Source of the DNA: Plazaster borealis
Taxonomy: Eukaryota; Echinodermata; Asteroidea; Forcipulatida; Labidiasteridae
Length of the DNA: 64,000 bases
Direction of reading: 5' to 3'
NCBI GenBank assembly: GCA_021014325.1
Contig: CM037470.1
Span: 3,189,647-3,253,646 of the forward strand
Positions 11,101-22,505 of this stretch are shown here, piece by piece. Position 1 is the stretch's first letter. Each line of letters opens with the position of its first letter. The notes under the pieces are model-generated. The model was given only the letters and a program-made list of their open reading frames with translations, made no database searches and was not told the origin of the DNA. Made by a program: the position numbers and the translations under genes.

Positions 11101-11306
11101 GCTAATGTATATTTTGAGTAATTACCAAACGTGTACAGTGCCTTTAATTTTAAGAAATTTGAATATCTACCAATTCCACCATAATCAGTTGTGTTTTTTT
11201 CCCTTATTTTCAGCTTGGTCCCTGGCTAGCCGTTGAAATCCCAGATCTGGTCAGCAAAAGTGTGATATCTTACAAGGAGAAAACAGAAGAGGCAGCCAGT
11301 AAATGA
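7979..11306 (+). CDS. UFC1: UFM1-conjugating enzyme 1 (UFC1), complete, 4 exons
   Basis: Exons are 7979-8101, 8558-8689, 9987-10154 and 11214-11306, all joined in phase 0, giving 171 residues (the vertebrate protein is about 167). The product is the E2 that takes activated UFM1 from UBA5 and passes it to UFL1 for modification of ribosomal and ER-associated targets; it is a cytosolic/nuclear protein. The N terminus [21 protein letters not shown], the block [18 protein letters not shown] and the active-site segment [20 protein letters not shown] are diagnostic. The catalytic Cys falls at residue 116, the same number as in human UFC1. All splice sites are GT-AG. The first ATG in the conserved N terminus is taken as the start. 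The nearest AATAAA after the stop is at 11726. The only protein gene on the plus strand here. Confidence 0.97.
8558..8689 (+). CDS. UFC1: UFC1 exon 2
   Basis: The acceptor TTTTTCAG precedes TATGTAAAT; the donor is GAT|GTAAGT. It encodes residues 42-85 with [20 protein letters not shown], the core beta-sheet of the UBC-like fold. Confidence 0.96.
9060..9582. repeat. Repeat fragments in UFC1 intron 2
   Basis: About 9070-9120 and 9503-9582 match, in inverse orientation, the two halves of the element at 45436-45566 ('ctcgttcccag...atctcgccgtgcc' and 'ggttagtgatgagaggtatcg'). The second piece mimics an exon because a CAG precedes an open frame. Just upstream, 8775-9050 is a low-complexity region with 'atggccgcc' motifs and A/T runs. 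Confidence 0.5.
9590..9862 (-). repeat. tRNA-derived SINE, 'cctacctgactgcgtgggttttc' family, minus copy
   Basis: On the minus strand the head contains a B-box-like GGTTCAAATCCC (about 9799), then 'cagtccctacctgactgcgtgg', a body mentioning 'tcttggctagtata', and an 'aattaataaatg' tail. The same element lies in plus orientation at 51384-51660. It lies in UFC1 intron 2. Confidence 0.75.
9987..10154 (+). CDS. UFC1: UFC1 exon 3 with catalytic cysteine
   Basis: The acceptor TTCTCGTTAG precedes ATTCCAGTG; the donor is GGG|GTAAGT. It encodes residues 86-141. The active-site Cys116 lies in [10 protein letters not shown], preceded by [20 protein letters not shown]. Confidence 0.97.
10776..11146. repeat. 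MITE, TTTAAAGGCACTG family, copy 1
   Basis: The ends TTTAAAGGCACTG and CAGTGCCTTTAA are inverted. The interior includes 'ttgtcaaagaccagtgttctcac' and 'gagggagtcgtttctcacaata'. Related full copies are at 28627-29003 and 32319-32707. It lies in UFC1 intron 3. Confidence 0.8.
11214..11306 (+). CDS. UFC1: UFC1 exon 4 (C terminus)
   Basis: The acceptor TTATTTTCAG precedes CTTGGTCCC. It encodes [13 protein letters not shown] and a lysine- and glutamate-rich tail ending in TGA at 11304-11306. Confidence 0.96.
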   Translation, partial: LGPWLAVEIPDLVSKSVISYKEKTEEAASK

Positions 11307-11395
11307 GCAGAAACCACTTAGAATTTTTAACTATTAGGATATTATTCAAAAAATACAGTTTTAAATTGTTATCCTTGGTCATCTTGGCCCAATTT

Positions 11396-11580
11396 CATAA
11401 AGCATGTAAGCACAAAAACTTGCTAAGCACAAAAAACTCTTGCTTAAGAAAAATAGGTTACCAGCCAAAATACTGTTAGCATTGCTGTGACTGGTACCCG
11501 ACTCATTTCTTGCTTAGCAAAGAAATTTGCTGAGCAGAATTTTCTGCTAAACTAAAACAGCTATTATGAAATTTGGCCCT
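11396..11580. repeat. Inverted-repeat MITE, GGGCCCAATTTCATA family, copy 2
   Basis: GGCCCAATTTCATAAAGC at the left and its inverse ATGAAATTTGGCC at the right enclose 'cttgctaagcac' and 'ggttaccagccaaaatac' modules. It lies 90 bp after the UFC1 stop and could supply 3' UTR sequence. Confidence 0.75.
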
Positions 11581-12347
11581 GGGCCTGATAACCTAGAGTT
11601 GCTTAAGCAGAATTATTTGTTTTAAAATCAAATATCTACTGACGAAAATGAACGGGGAGCCAGTCATGAAATTTGTGTGAGGCAGAGCTGCCAACTTTCC
11701 CAGATTCTGCAGAAAGTTCCCTGAAAATAAACCAATCTTTCCATGTTCTGATGAACAAATTTGAAAATCTTCCTGATTATGGAAACAAATTTACCCTATT
11801 AATGTTGAATGTAACTCTATATACTTCTCCCTGATTGTTGTACAAAATCTCCCTGTTTGCAAGATGCAAAGGTTGGCAGCTCTGGATCATGGCTGGTCAC
11901 CTTCTTCCGAAAAGCAGAAAGTAATCTGCTTATTTTTGTGCTTAAGTAGCTGTTTGAAATTGGGCCTTAAGCCCTCGGGATACCAGTCACAATGTTCATA
12001 ATGACATGGTATCTTGGCTGGTAACCTTATTCGGATTTAGTATAGTTGTTTTGTGCTCAGTTTCATTTGTGCTGAAGTAACTCCATGAAATAAGGCCATG
12101 GTCTGGGGTCATTTTCTATTGTTTATGTCGTTTTTAGCCCCGGGCAGATTTCCGAAATCTCCTGCCAACTTGTATCTCCAAGAGTCAGCCACTATATTGT
12201 TGTGCTTACCGCAAGTGAAACAAAATACTTGTGTTCGCTGAAGCATGGTTTGTACACTTCCATTTTTAGCAAAGTTTGTGTTCCAGGCTATATACTTCCA
12301 GCCAAGAACATACACACTTTTAGGATTTGAGGCTTTGTATCGTGGAA

Positions 12348-12520
12348 TAGACCTTATTGCATATGATGTCATTTCAGTAGGGCGCCCTCGCCTAGAGGCC
12401 AAAAGGAGATGTTCGTTGGCCAAACCTGTGCGCTGCGCATACAAATCTGTGCGTTTCGATTGCTTCGTCATCGTTTTACCTCTAAGATGGCGGCTGAATA
12501 AGGTCAATGCATAAGGTCTA
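12348..12520. repeat. MITE, TAGACCCCTTGC family (diverged copy)
   Basis: The ends TAGACCTTATTGCAT and ATGCATAAGGTCTA are inverted repeats. The interior has 'gcgctgcgcat' and 'aagatggcgg', as in the copies at 26048, 46075, 53826 and 55888. Confidence 0.65.
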
Positions 12521-13959
12521 TACTCCAAGAAATGTGATTTCGATTTTGTTTATTCTTCCTGCGTGGACATAACCCCTCCAGATTTTCGGCGATATCTCAA
12601 AAATGCTACCACCTTTAGAAATGAAATTTTCACAGGTTAGTTTCATTGTATCTACATTTATGCAGGATTTAAACAATCCAACTGTTCCAAAAACCAAAGG
12701 TATACTGTGCCCTTTGAGGGTGAAGACTTAACCAAACAAAATCATTCCAGAGTAATACATGCAGCCCACTCATTGATGAAGTTGATGTTCAGTTTCCATT
12801 AATGGCAAACCTGCTTTATTTTCTTTCTGGCCGTCGCACTTTTTTGTTGGGAATACAATGTATATTTAACGGTAAAATAAAACGATAATACATGTACACA
12901 TGGAAAGCGGTCATGACTATGTCTCACTTCTTATGGTGTTATTTTTCAACAACTACTTGTACATACCTGCCAACATTGAAACCTCAAAAATAGGAACACC
13001 AGTTTTACAAGTCCACAGACAGCAATGCAAGAAGTCGTGCGAGTAAAGCTTATTACTTGTATACATACAAATTATGTATGTATTTAAAACAATGTACAAA
13101 AATCAAAAATTCTCTGTCGCAAGCAAATGGCACCTTCTTTTGCCAGAACTTTTTGATCTTGTTCATTGCTGTCTCTTGTCAGAGATAGGAATGTTCTGAT
13201 TTTTTTCCGGCCCGTAATCTCAAAAATCTGGACAATTCCAATTAAATCTAAACAGTTGGCAGTTATGCATGTAGCTCCAACCAGCTTCAATTGGGTTAAA
13301 AGTAGGGTCATACTTTGGTAATGACCCCCAAAAAACATGTTTAACTTTTATGCCAAAGCCTACTTGTTATAAAAATGGCAATGGTAGTAAGCATCCTGCA
13401 AAATTATTTTGTCAGAAGTACACCCCATTTGATTAGAAATCAATAAAAGTAAGTTTAAAAGTTTGAACCTCCAAAGATCGAATAAAGGCGACTTATGGAG
13501 AGTCATGTGGTGTACATTTGTGAATGCTGCGGCCAACGATGCAATTGGTTACTGTGTCACCTCGCTTAACATGGTTGAATTTAACGTTCTAGATGAAAAT
13601 ACCTTGACAGTTTTTTGCTGTTTTCTCAACAAGTAGACGCTGTATTCAACTGAAACTTTCACAGGTGACTTTTATTGTTTCTTTCTTGATAATATCGCCT
13701 ATAAATCAGCATTACGTTGACAAAAAACTCAACAATGAACCTACCATGAGCAGCACACCGTATCAATACCTCTCGTCACTAACCCCTGGTAGGGAAAAAC
13801 TTACAATTAATGCTGATTGGCTCACCAAAAGTGACTGCGTGCTTTCGCACACGCTTGTCAAAAACAACACTGGGAAAGAGGTTGGTCCCTACCATATCTA
13901 TAGAGGCTGCGGTATTAACAGTTTAATATAAGTCTGCTTATCTCCTTGTGATGCATCTG

Positions 13960-14453
13960 TTAAGATGTCTGCTTATCTCCTTGTAGTGCATCTGTTTTAG
14001 CAACAGTTGTTCCGCTTCCTGGTTTAGACCTCGTCTGCATCTGATTGGGCAAGTTGGACCGAGTCTGCACCCTCGTTGCTTGTTGATCGGGTTTAGCCTT
14101 AACCGGGGTTGGCAAATCCGGTTTACCCTTAGTTACAGCCACCACAGCCGGTTTAGACCGTGTCTGGATGGTGCTCGGTTTAGTTTCAACTTGGGTTGAT
14201 AAACTAGGTTTAGATCTGGTTTGCATAATGCTTAATGCGGGAGGTGGTGGCGGCGTTGGCGGTGGTGGTGGTGGTGGTGGTGGTGTCGGGAGTACTGGGC
14301 TTGGTTTGACCAATGGGCTGATGTCGCTGGGCTCGGTCTTGGCGACGTTGGTCAGCAGATAGCGTAAACCGCTTTCGAAGGGTGTTGCAGGGCATTGTGT
14401 GTCTCCAGCTGCGCTCGCTAGAGTGTCCTTTAAGTCCGTTGCCGCTTTTGTAT
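13960..14453 (-). CDS. TBRG1: TBRG1-like exon 12: polyproline and QTRSKP-repeat tail
   Basis: The acceptor TCTAACAG at 14454 leads to DTKAATDLKDTLASAAGD. Downstream are about fourteen prolines with two interrupting threonines (GGT/GGC repeats on the plus strand) and four QTRS motifs (MQTRSKP, IQTRSKP, VQTRSNLP, MQTRSKP). It ends KQTS and TAA. A 37-bp direct duplication lies across the stop codon. The tail has no recognised domain. Confidence 0.8.
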
Positions 14454-17400
14454 CTGTTAGATTGTCAAAATGAAGAATAAAATACAACATGACTCGATGT
14501 AAAATTGTTTCAGATCTAAATGTCAATGTTGGTAACTATCTAGTAATTTTCTGGTCTTGTTTTTTTAATTGAATATTAATAGTAATACCTTATTGTGCAA
14601 TATCGTTGTGAAAAATGTGACAATGAATCTGATATATATCTTTCAATTCTGTTGAGTATCAAAGTACACTAAAGCCCGGTTCATACTTACTGTGAATGTG
14701 AAGTGAATTTGAAGTCACAAACCCTAACCCAATGAACAACAGCTCAACTCTTGCAAAACATTCACAGCGAAAACAGAGATGTGACATCAAATTCGCTTCG
14801 CACCAAATATTCACAGGATTTATGAGCCGGGCTTTACACATAAGCCAAATGAGATAGATATTCTCTTAGTGCTTGTTCAACTCATTTTGATTCTAGACAG
14901 GTAAAATAAATTTTGGTCTAGTAAAAAATGTTGAGCTACAATTCCTACAGTCTTGTGGATTCCCCCCCCCCCCAAATTCGAGCCCTGCCTACTACATGTG
15001 TACAGTAGAAATCAAATTACAGTATCTCAAAGACCACGTTACAATAACACATTTCTAGTTCATACCTGCATTTTTGTTGTTCTCATTATCGCCACAACCT
15101 CCGTCCCGACGGTTCTTCTTCCCAGGGTCTTTGTTCCTGTGTTTGGAGTGAACCTCCCCCTGGTCCGGCGATCTGGTCGTCGTGAATTTCATCCACTTGT
15201 ACTTGGTGCACTTCCTCGCTCCCGGTGAGCTCTGGATGAGGTTTTGAATCGTGGGATGGGTGAGACCAAAGAAGTCCGTTCCTTTTCCCTTAGCACTTGG
15301 AATCTCTTTGCCCCTGATGGGTTAAAAAAAAATAATAATAATAATAATAGTATAACGATATTCAAAAACAAGGCTAAGGCTATGGCTAAATCACCTTGTC
15401 ATCATGTGTTAAAGTACAGGATGTCCCTAGCAACACCCTTAGCAACAGTCGTAGCCATAGCCGATAATTCGGATTCAGCCGAGGTAATTAAAATCACGTA
15501 GCAACTTTTGTATCATCTTTCCTGTCTGCAATAGTAATAATGACTGCAGGTACACACCAGGCACCAGACTACTTTGTCCTTGCAGCCTCACTTTGGATAC
15601 ACTGAACTGAATGACAGAAAGTCATGATGGCCGCAACGTCATCAAATCGTTACCATGTTGTTCGACTCACCCGTAGGTGTTAATCTCATCCAGTAGGTTA
15701 TTATGACATTCAGTCGGCGACAAACCGACGAACGGATGCTCAGCTTCATCCTCCGCAACAATCTCAAACTGAGGACAAGGAGAAAATACAAAATTATTAA
15801 TTATTGTAATTATTTTATTCCACCAAAACAGCACAAAAAGTACAAGGAACAACAGTACAAAAACCACAACCTGTCAGAACCAAGCTCGGCATTTGGCCCT
15901 TAGAAAAAAGTAGGAACATTTCATCAAGTATTCAGCTAAGTGTTTCTACAATACAGCTTCGCTCTACAAACACCATGCTCCTCAACATCCCTCGTTCTAC
16001 ACACACTTGGTGAGACCGTTCTTTTTCACATGCTGGACCATCTCTTTGGAATGCTCTTCCACTGAACCTCAGACTAGTAGACACTCAATTTCATAAGCAT
16101 GTAAGCACACATCTTGCTAAGCAAAGAAAACTCTTGCTAGGTTACCAGCCAAAATACCATACAGTTACCATTGCTTTGACTGGTACCCCACTCATTTCTT
16201 GCTTATCAACGGAATTTGCTAAGCAAATTTTTTCTGCTATAGTTAGCACGAAAATTTGCTTACCGTTAAGCAGCCTATGAAAGTCGCCAATCTTGGCCCA
16301 ATTTTCATAAAGCTGTTAAGCAGAAAATACAGCTTAGCAAATTTCTTTGCTAAGCAAAAAATAATTGGGGCACCAGTTGCGACAATGTAAACATTATGGA
16401 ATTTTGGCTGGTAACCAGTTTTTGCTAAGCAAGATTTTTCTGTGCTTAGCAAATTTGTACGCTCACAGGCTTTATGACATTGGGCCCAGGATACAGCCTT
16501 ACACTCACCCTCGGTGTGAGTCCAGCATCCAACACCTTACAGGTATAGAGGCATTTATTACACGGATCTTTAGCGCTGGTGTACATTCGGCTGCTACAGA
16601 ACCCTGTAGGATAGATGCAGTGTTCATCATGGTAGTCTGGTCGATCGGTCACGATCTGACCTAGGCTGTGGACTGTCAGACTGCTCAGTTTAATCGGGAA
16701 GATCGGCTTGCCTGTACGTTGACAAAACACAGAGAAAATACTGGTGAATATTTAATCAAACAAAATGTTGCTGTAGCTACAATATTCTTTAACAGGAATA
16801 ACAGCCCGTGCTGCCAAGTATGTAGCGCACCAAGCTAAATCAATCACAAGAACCATCACTGCCCCTCACAGGTACCCATTTACCCCTGGGTGAAGAGAAG
16901 CAATTTAAGATAAGTGTCTTGCTCAAGGACACCAAGTGTCATGACCGGGATTCGAAACCCACACCCTGATGACTCAGTCACCAGAACTTGAGTCCGATGC
17001 TCTATACAGCTCGGCCATGACACGCCATAGATGGCTCGATGCTGGATGGCATGGTTGAGGGTTAAAGAAACTACCAGAAAATTTAAACAATCTACCTGTA
17101 AAATCCAAGGGTATTTGTTGTACGAGACGTTTTGTAGATACACCTGAAGATCGCTTGGTTTTAACTCTCCCAGCTTCCTTCCTTGCCTTATCTGAAAGTA
17201 AACAAAACAATAAAAAATTAAACGAACACCCCACAAAATATAAACAAACAACAAATCGAGAAATGAACATTTGAAGACCCCAAATCATTGCTGCCTTTTT
17301 TGATAGCAGCAATTGAAATATTAATCCTTTAGAGACCATAGTGGCCGGAATCGGCTTGTACCAAAATGCCCATATCGGCCACAAACGGCTGCAAGATCTG

Positions 17401-20400
17401 ACCTACTTCCACTCAACCAAAAAGGTCAAAGAATAGGTCATGACCTGAATTGACATCTCTAATGTTTCCAATGTTAACACAATTAACTATGTTTAAAGAA
17501 AAAATATCAAATCTGTTTTACACTATTTTTTGAGACACTTTCACAAGAAAAAAATCTTTAAAAAAATCAACAATAAAACCATGTCTGGGCGTAAGGTGAC
17601 GATAGCATTTATTACAAAGTGAACACAGACCCTCTTCGAAACAATGGCTTCGTCAGTTACTTCAAAAAAATGTGTGCTTTCGAAACAGGTCTTCGAACAG
17701 GTAGATGAAGCAAAGCCGTGGCTTTGAAAACGGTTGAAATCCCTTAATGTTGTTGATGTTGTTTGTTATTTTCACACACACACACCACCAACAAAAAAAA
17801 GGTTGGTTGGTGGTATTAATTGTGTTTATATTGAAAACTAAAAAATTGGAATGAATGTGTTTTCTTACAGAAAAGACTATAAAGTTTTCCCCAAAAAGAT
17901 TATATTTTCAATGTGGACTGGTACTTTCTAGAGAGATTTGATTTCTCAGTTGATTTCTGGTCAATAGTCAGGAAACTAGACAATATGGATCTTGTCGATA
18001 CCTTTATCTGCCCTTTTGGCCTTCTTGCGTTTCCGTTTGGCCTTATTCTTGTCGCCTTTCTCGCGTTTACTCGCCGATGCCTGTGACGACGCCAGACTCC
18101 CCTCCCCATCTTCAGCGTGGCGTTTGGATGCAGAATGTTTGGGAGTGGATGTCGATTTGGTGGCAGAAGGTGGGATGGCACATATCTCCTGGTAGTGCAG
18201 CAGGCGTTGCAGCAGGAAGAATCTCTCCTGTTGGGCACGTTGGATTTTTCGCTCACTGCGGCACACCTCGTCATTGAGGGCAGCATTTTCCTATCATGTA
18301 GCCGAAAGAAAGCATATAAAATTGTAATTCTTTCATGGAGGATAAATAAAGAAAAAATAAAGTAGAGTTTAGGATCTGAAGATTATTTTGGGTAAATAAT
18401 TCCATCCGACTTACAAATATCATGAGTTTGATCAGTTTGCGTAGCCGGCGATATTTGCCTTTGTAGCGTATTGTCTGCAGAATTGCGTTATCTTTTGCCG
18501 ATGTCTTCTTCCGGGTGGCAACCAAGGTGGGCTTGTTTCGCTTCTTGGTTTTCTCTTCAGGTGTCTATTGGAAATGAAAGAGAAAATGAAAAGGAGCTTG
18601 ATTGGAAATCCACAATTTTTTAATAGGTTTGAAAACTACTGGGGGGGGGGAGGACATCGGAGTTATAGGGGGGATGAGGTTGGGGTTTTGAGGAGGTTAG
18701 GAATTGAGATTAGTAGGGTTGGGGGGTTGGGGGGTTAGGAGGGGGTGAGGGGTTTATGATGGGGTTCTACTGCTAGGGGTTTGAGGCTATTGGGGTTGGG
18801 TTGGGGTTGTGAGAGTCTGGGGGCTGGGAGTTGGGGCTTCTGGGCTTAGGATGGGGCTTTGTTGATGGTGGTCTGAGGTTGAGAGTTTGAAGATGGGGTT
18901 TTAGAGGATTGGGGATTGAGGCTGGAAGTTTCGATGACAGTGGTTTGGGGTTGGATTTAGGAGATGGGGTTTAGGGGGTTGGGGGTTTTGGGGGTTGGGG
19001 GTTTTAGGGGTTGGGGGTTTGTGGTTGGGGGTTTTGAGATTGGGGGTTTTGAGATTGGGGGTTTAGGGGGTTGAAATTGGGGGTTTGGAGATTCGGTTTG
19101 GGGGTTTAGGGGTTTGGGGTTTTTGGCTTGTGGTTGGGGGTTCTGGGATTGGGGGTTTAGGGGTTGGGGGGTTTCGAGTTTTGGGGGTTGGGATTGGGGG
19201 TTTCAAGTTTTGGGGGTTTAGGGGTTTCGGGGTTTTTGGCTTGTGGTTTGGGGCTTGTGGTTGGGGGTTCTGGGATTGGGGGTTCTGGGGTTGGGGATTT
19301 GGGGGTTTGGGGAGTTGAGGGTGGTTTTTTTGGGGGGGGTTTTGCAGGTTTTGGGTTTACACTTTGGGGTTCAGGGTTTTGGCGGTTTAGAGAAGGGGGG
19401 TTTATATTAATTCTCTATACCAGTATTCTGAACATTCCGATTTCTCCGTCCACTCTCTTGAAGCGACGACTCCCCTTCTGGGTGTCTCTGTATAACACCG
19501 CCTCCAGGGAAGACCTGGCGCTGGACTGCACCAAGCCCCTCTCCAATATGCGTTGTTTAATCTCCTTAATATGAAGCGGCTGCCCTGCCTCTTGAAGCAC
19601 CACCTGCCAAGCAATCAATGGGTAATAATATCAAAGGGATGGTGCATCAGTTATTTCATTACCCAAACTCCCTTGAGTGATTTTCTGGGATCCTTCCCCA
19701 CTCTTAATAAATCCAACACCTCTCAGTAACTCAACGCTCAAACTGTTGGACTCTGATTATGGAGGTATGCCTGACCTCATGTAGAGCAAAATCAGTTTAT
19801 ACCGGTGCAGTCCTCAGTCCAACACCACTCAGTAACTCAACGCCCAAACTGTTGGACTCTGGTTATGGTGGTATGCCTGATCCGATGTAAAGCATAATCA
19901 GTTTACTAGTGCAGTCCTCAGTCCAACACCATACAGTAACTCAACACCCAAACTGTTGGACTCTGACTATGGTGGTATGCCTGATCCCATGTTAAGCATA
20001 ATCAGTTTACTAGTGCAGTCCTCAGTCCAACACCATTCAGTAACTCAACACTCAAAGTCAAACTGCAAAATGTTTACAAATGTTGTCAGGGATTTTGGGC
20101 ATGTCCATAATATGTAACGTCAGAGGTCAATGGTCTTTACCTGAGCAGCGTCCAGCCACGTCATGCCTGATCGGTCACTGCAGTCTGACCCCGTCATTTC
20201 ACTGTGGAATATACAAACAGAACATTTAAACTTCACACCAAATAAATAAAAATCTTCTTGATTATTTATGAAATATGGTTATGCTTCAGCAACTTTACCC
20301 TTTCTTAGTAAGCAGCAAAATCTGCTCACCAGTAAAAAGTTTTTTAAGAACAGTGTTTACCCTTAACTTTTTCAGTGACTAGCCAGCAGGACCAGTTAAC

Positions 20401-22318
20401 TTGCCATTTCACTGGTCTACCAGCTTTTTCACTGGTTCATATTTTAAGTTTACATTTTTTTTACAAACCGCAGAGACTTAGATCGCTATCTACTGGAAAA
20501 CAAGCAGGGGGTCTCTCTAGGTCTCACTAAAAAAAATCACACTACACATCTTAGTTAAATACAATGACCTCCAAACCTTCAAAATCACTCCAAAACCACA
20601 AGTTTGTTTATACTAGATTTAATCAGCTAGTCAAACTGTAGAGTGCTCAGCGGGGTGCATTGGCATAGGGCATGTCTTTAGTGCATCAGAGAACTGTGTG
20701 CTTTTCAGCGAGTAAACCCATATCTCTCTTAGAAATACAGTCCGATGGAAATCCCACAAAAATTTGACATCGGAGAATTGTTATCCGACTACCTGTCCTG
20801 GATGCATATTTCTTTTTTACACCGCAGCGAGGGGTTTTGTACTGTAATACTGCCAATTCCTGTCTTGAGATGAGACTACAAACATTTATGATAAAGGGTT
20901 AGGTTTAGGTTTAGGGTAGGGTGAGGGTTAGGGTTAGGGTTAGGGTTTAAGGTTAGACATAGTCTCTTATCTGAAGACGGAATTGACAGTGTTACAGTAC
21001 AAAACCCCTCGATGCGGTGTAAAACAAAAATACGCGTCCTGGATTAATTTTGACAAGAAACCCAAGTCTGCTGCCACCTAGTGTCCCCTAAAGTCTCCCT
21101 AGTACTGACCCCTGGCTGCCCGTTGCTGTTGCGTTGATGGGTTGAATCATCCCCAGCGTTGTGAAGAGCTCACTGGGAAGCATGTCCGCCGATGGGTAAT
21201 CCGGGGACAGTAGGGACTGCGGGATCGCTGGGAAGGCATTGGGAAAGGTCGTCGAGTTGAGCTGGAGATGGAACACACAGTGTAAACATAAAAACAAACA
21301 AATTAGGAGGAAAGCAAAATTTAACAGGCAGTAGGGGAATACATTGTCAGACCATGGTCAGAACCATGGAGGTAGTGTCAGAACAAAACGCTGCGTACCT
21401 GTGGCTGTGGTGTGGTCATCCCGAACCCCGCCATGACCCCTTGTCTCTCTGGGCTCGGTAACATCCCATGTAGCCCTAGTCCGAGGTTGGATAAGGACAG
21501 ACCGTGATGATGAGATAGACTGAAGGGTAGTCCCAGGCTAGCGGCGGCTGCAGCTGCGGCTAAACTAGCCCCTGGGCCCGAGATATCTTGAGCCATACCA
21601 GGCATGACAGCTGGGCGGAGTCGGGCAAGCTGGCTTGCAAGTGTCAACTGATGGGAGGATGGCATTGGGAGTAGGTTTCCTAATAAAAGAAGAGAATTAA
21701 CTTAATCTTGACCACAAGATTATTGTACATTGTATATTATACCCACTACATGTATGACTGAGTCACATGACTCCGGTCGCCGATGGTGTAAAAACCACAC
21801 CATGCATGATTGAGGCTTCATAAAAGAGTTATGCACAATTAGTTGCGATAATCGTAACCCGATAATCGCAGAGGATGGAGGATTACGATTACCGCAACTA
21901 GAACACAATCTAAAGTACATAGTACAGCAATAATCGTATTTGTAGCTCTTGGTCACGTCCCTTAGTTAAACTTTAGTTAGAGCTTAGACCTAGCTATAAA
22001 AGCTACGATGGACCATCATGACCATAAGTATTTTTATACAAAAATTTTTTCTCAACATCTTTAACATACCACTCCAGTCTACGACAGTTGGGAGGATTGA
22101 GGGTTCTGATTACCGCAACTAGAGAAGTAGAACACTGCTATTTGTAAAAAATGAAAATGATCATTGATCTGGGGGAATTGGGGTAGAGAAAAAAACCAAA
22201 AACAAAACATAACTTGAGCTTACCTGGATACGCAATGTGTTGATGAGAAGTTCCTCCACCAGTTGGCAATACCGGACTAGACAGCGGAGGTCGGATAAGT
22301 CGTTGTTGTTGCTGCTGC

Positions 22319-22349
<31 letters not shown>

Positions 22350-22390
22350 GCTGCTGTTGTTGCTGTTGTTGTTGTTGTTGTTGCTGCTGC

Positions 22391-22428
<38 letters not shown>

Positions 22429-22458
22429 CTGTTGCTGCTGTTGTTGCTGTTGCTGTAG

Positions 22459-22505
<47 letters not shown>

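Larger units (their letters stand above)
11307..13959. other. Tail-to-tail intergenic region between UFC1 and TBRG1-like gene
   Basis: It holds UFC1 3' flank, inverted-repeat elements at 11396-11580, 11938-12100 and 12348-12520, a partial 'cgtggacataacc' element at 12525-12725, and otherwise AT-rich sequence with no supported exon. The expected 3' UTR of the TBRG1-like gene ends here; an AATAAA on the minus strand lies at 13676-13671. Confidence 0.55.

Noticed and set aside
13665..13931. Plus-strand 88-codon open frame
   Set aside because: It overlaps diverged repeat sequence (ttcacaggtgacttttattg and ctcgtcactaacccctggtag) and the TBRG1-like 3' UTR; there is no domain or splice support.
19085..19574. 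Glycine/tryptophan-rich open frames
   Set aside because: They arise from translating the G-run minisatellite, and the right part is antisense to the HARE-HTH exon.
22237..22458. Plus-strand polyleucine open frame
   Set aside because: It is the antisense reading of the CAA/CAG polyQ tract in TBRG1-like exon 1.
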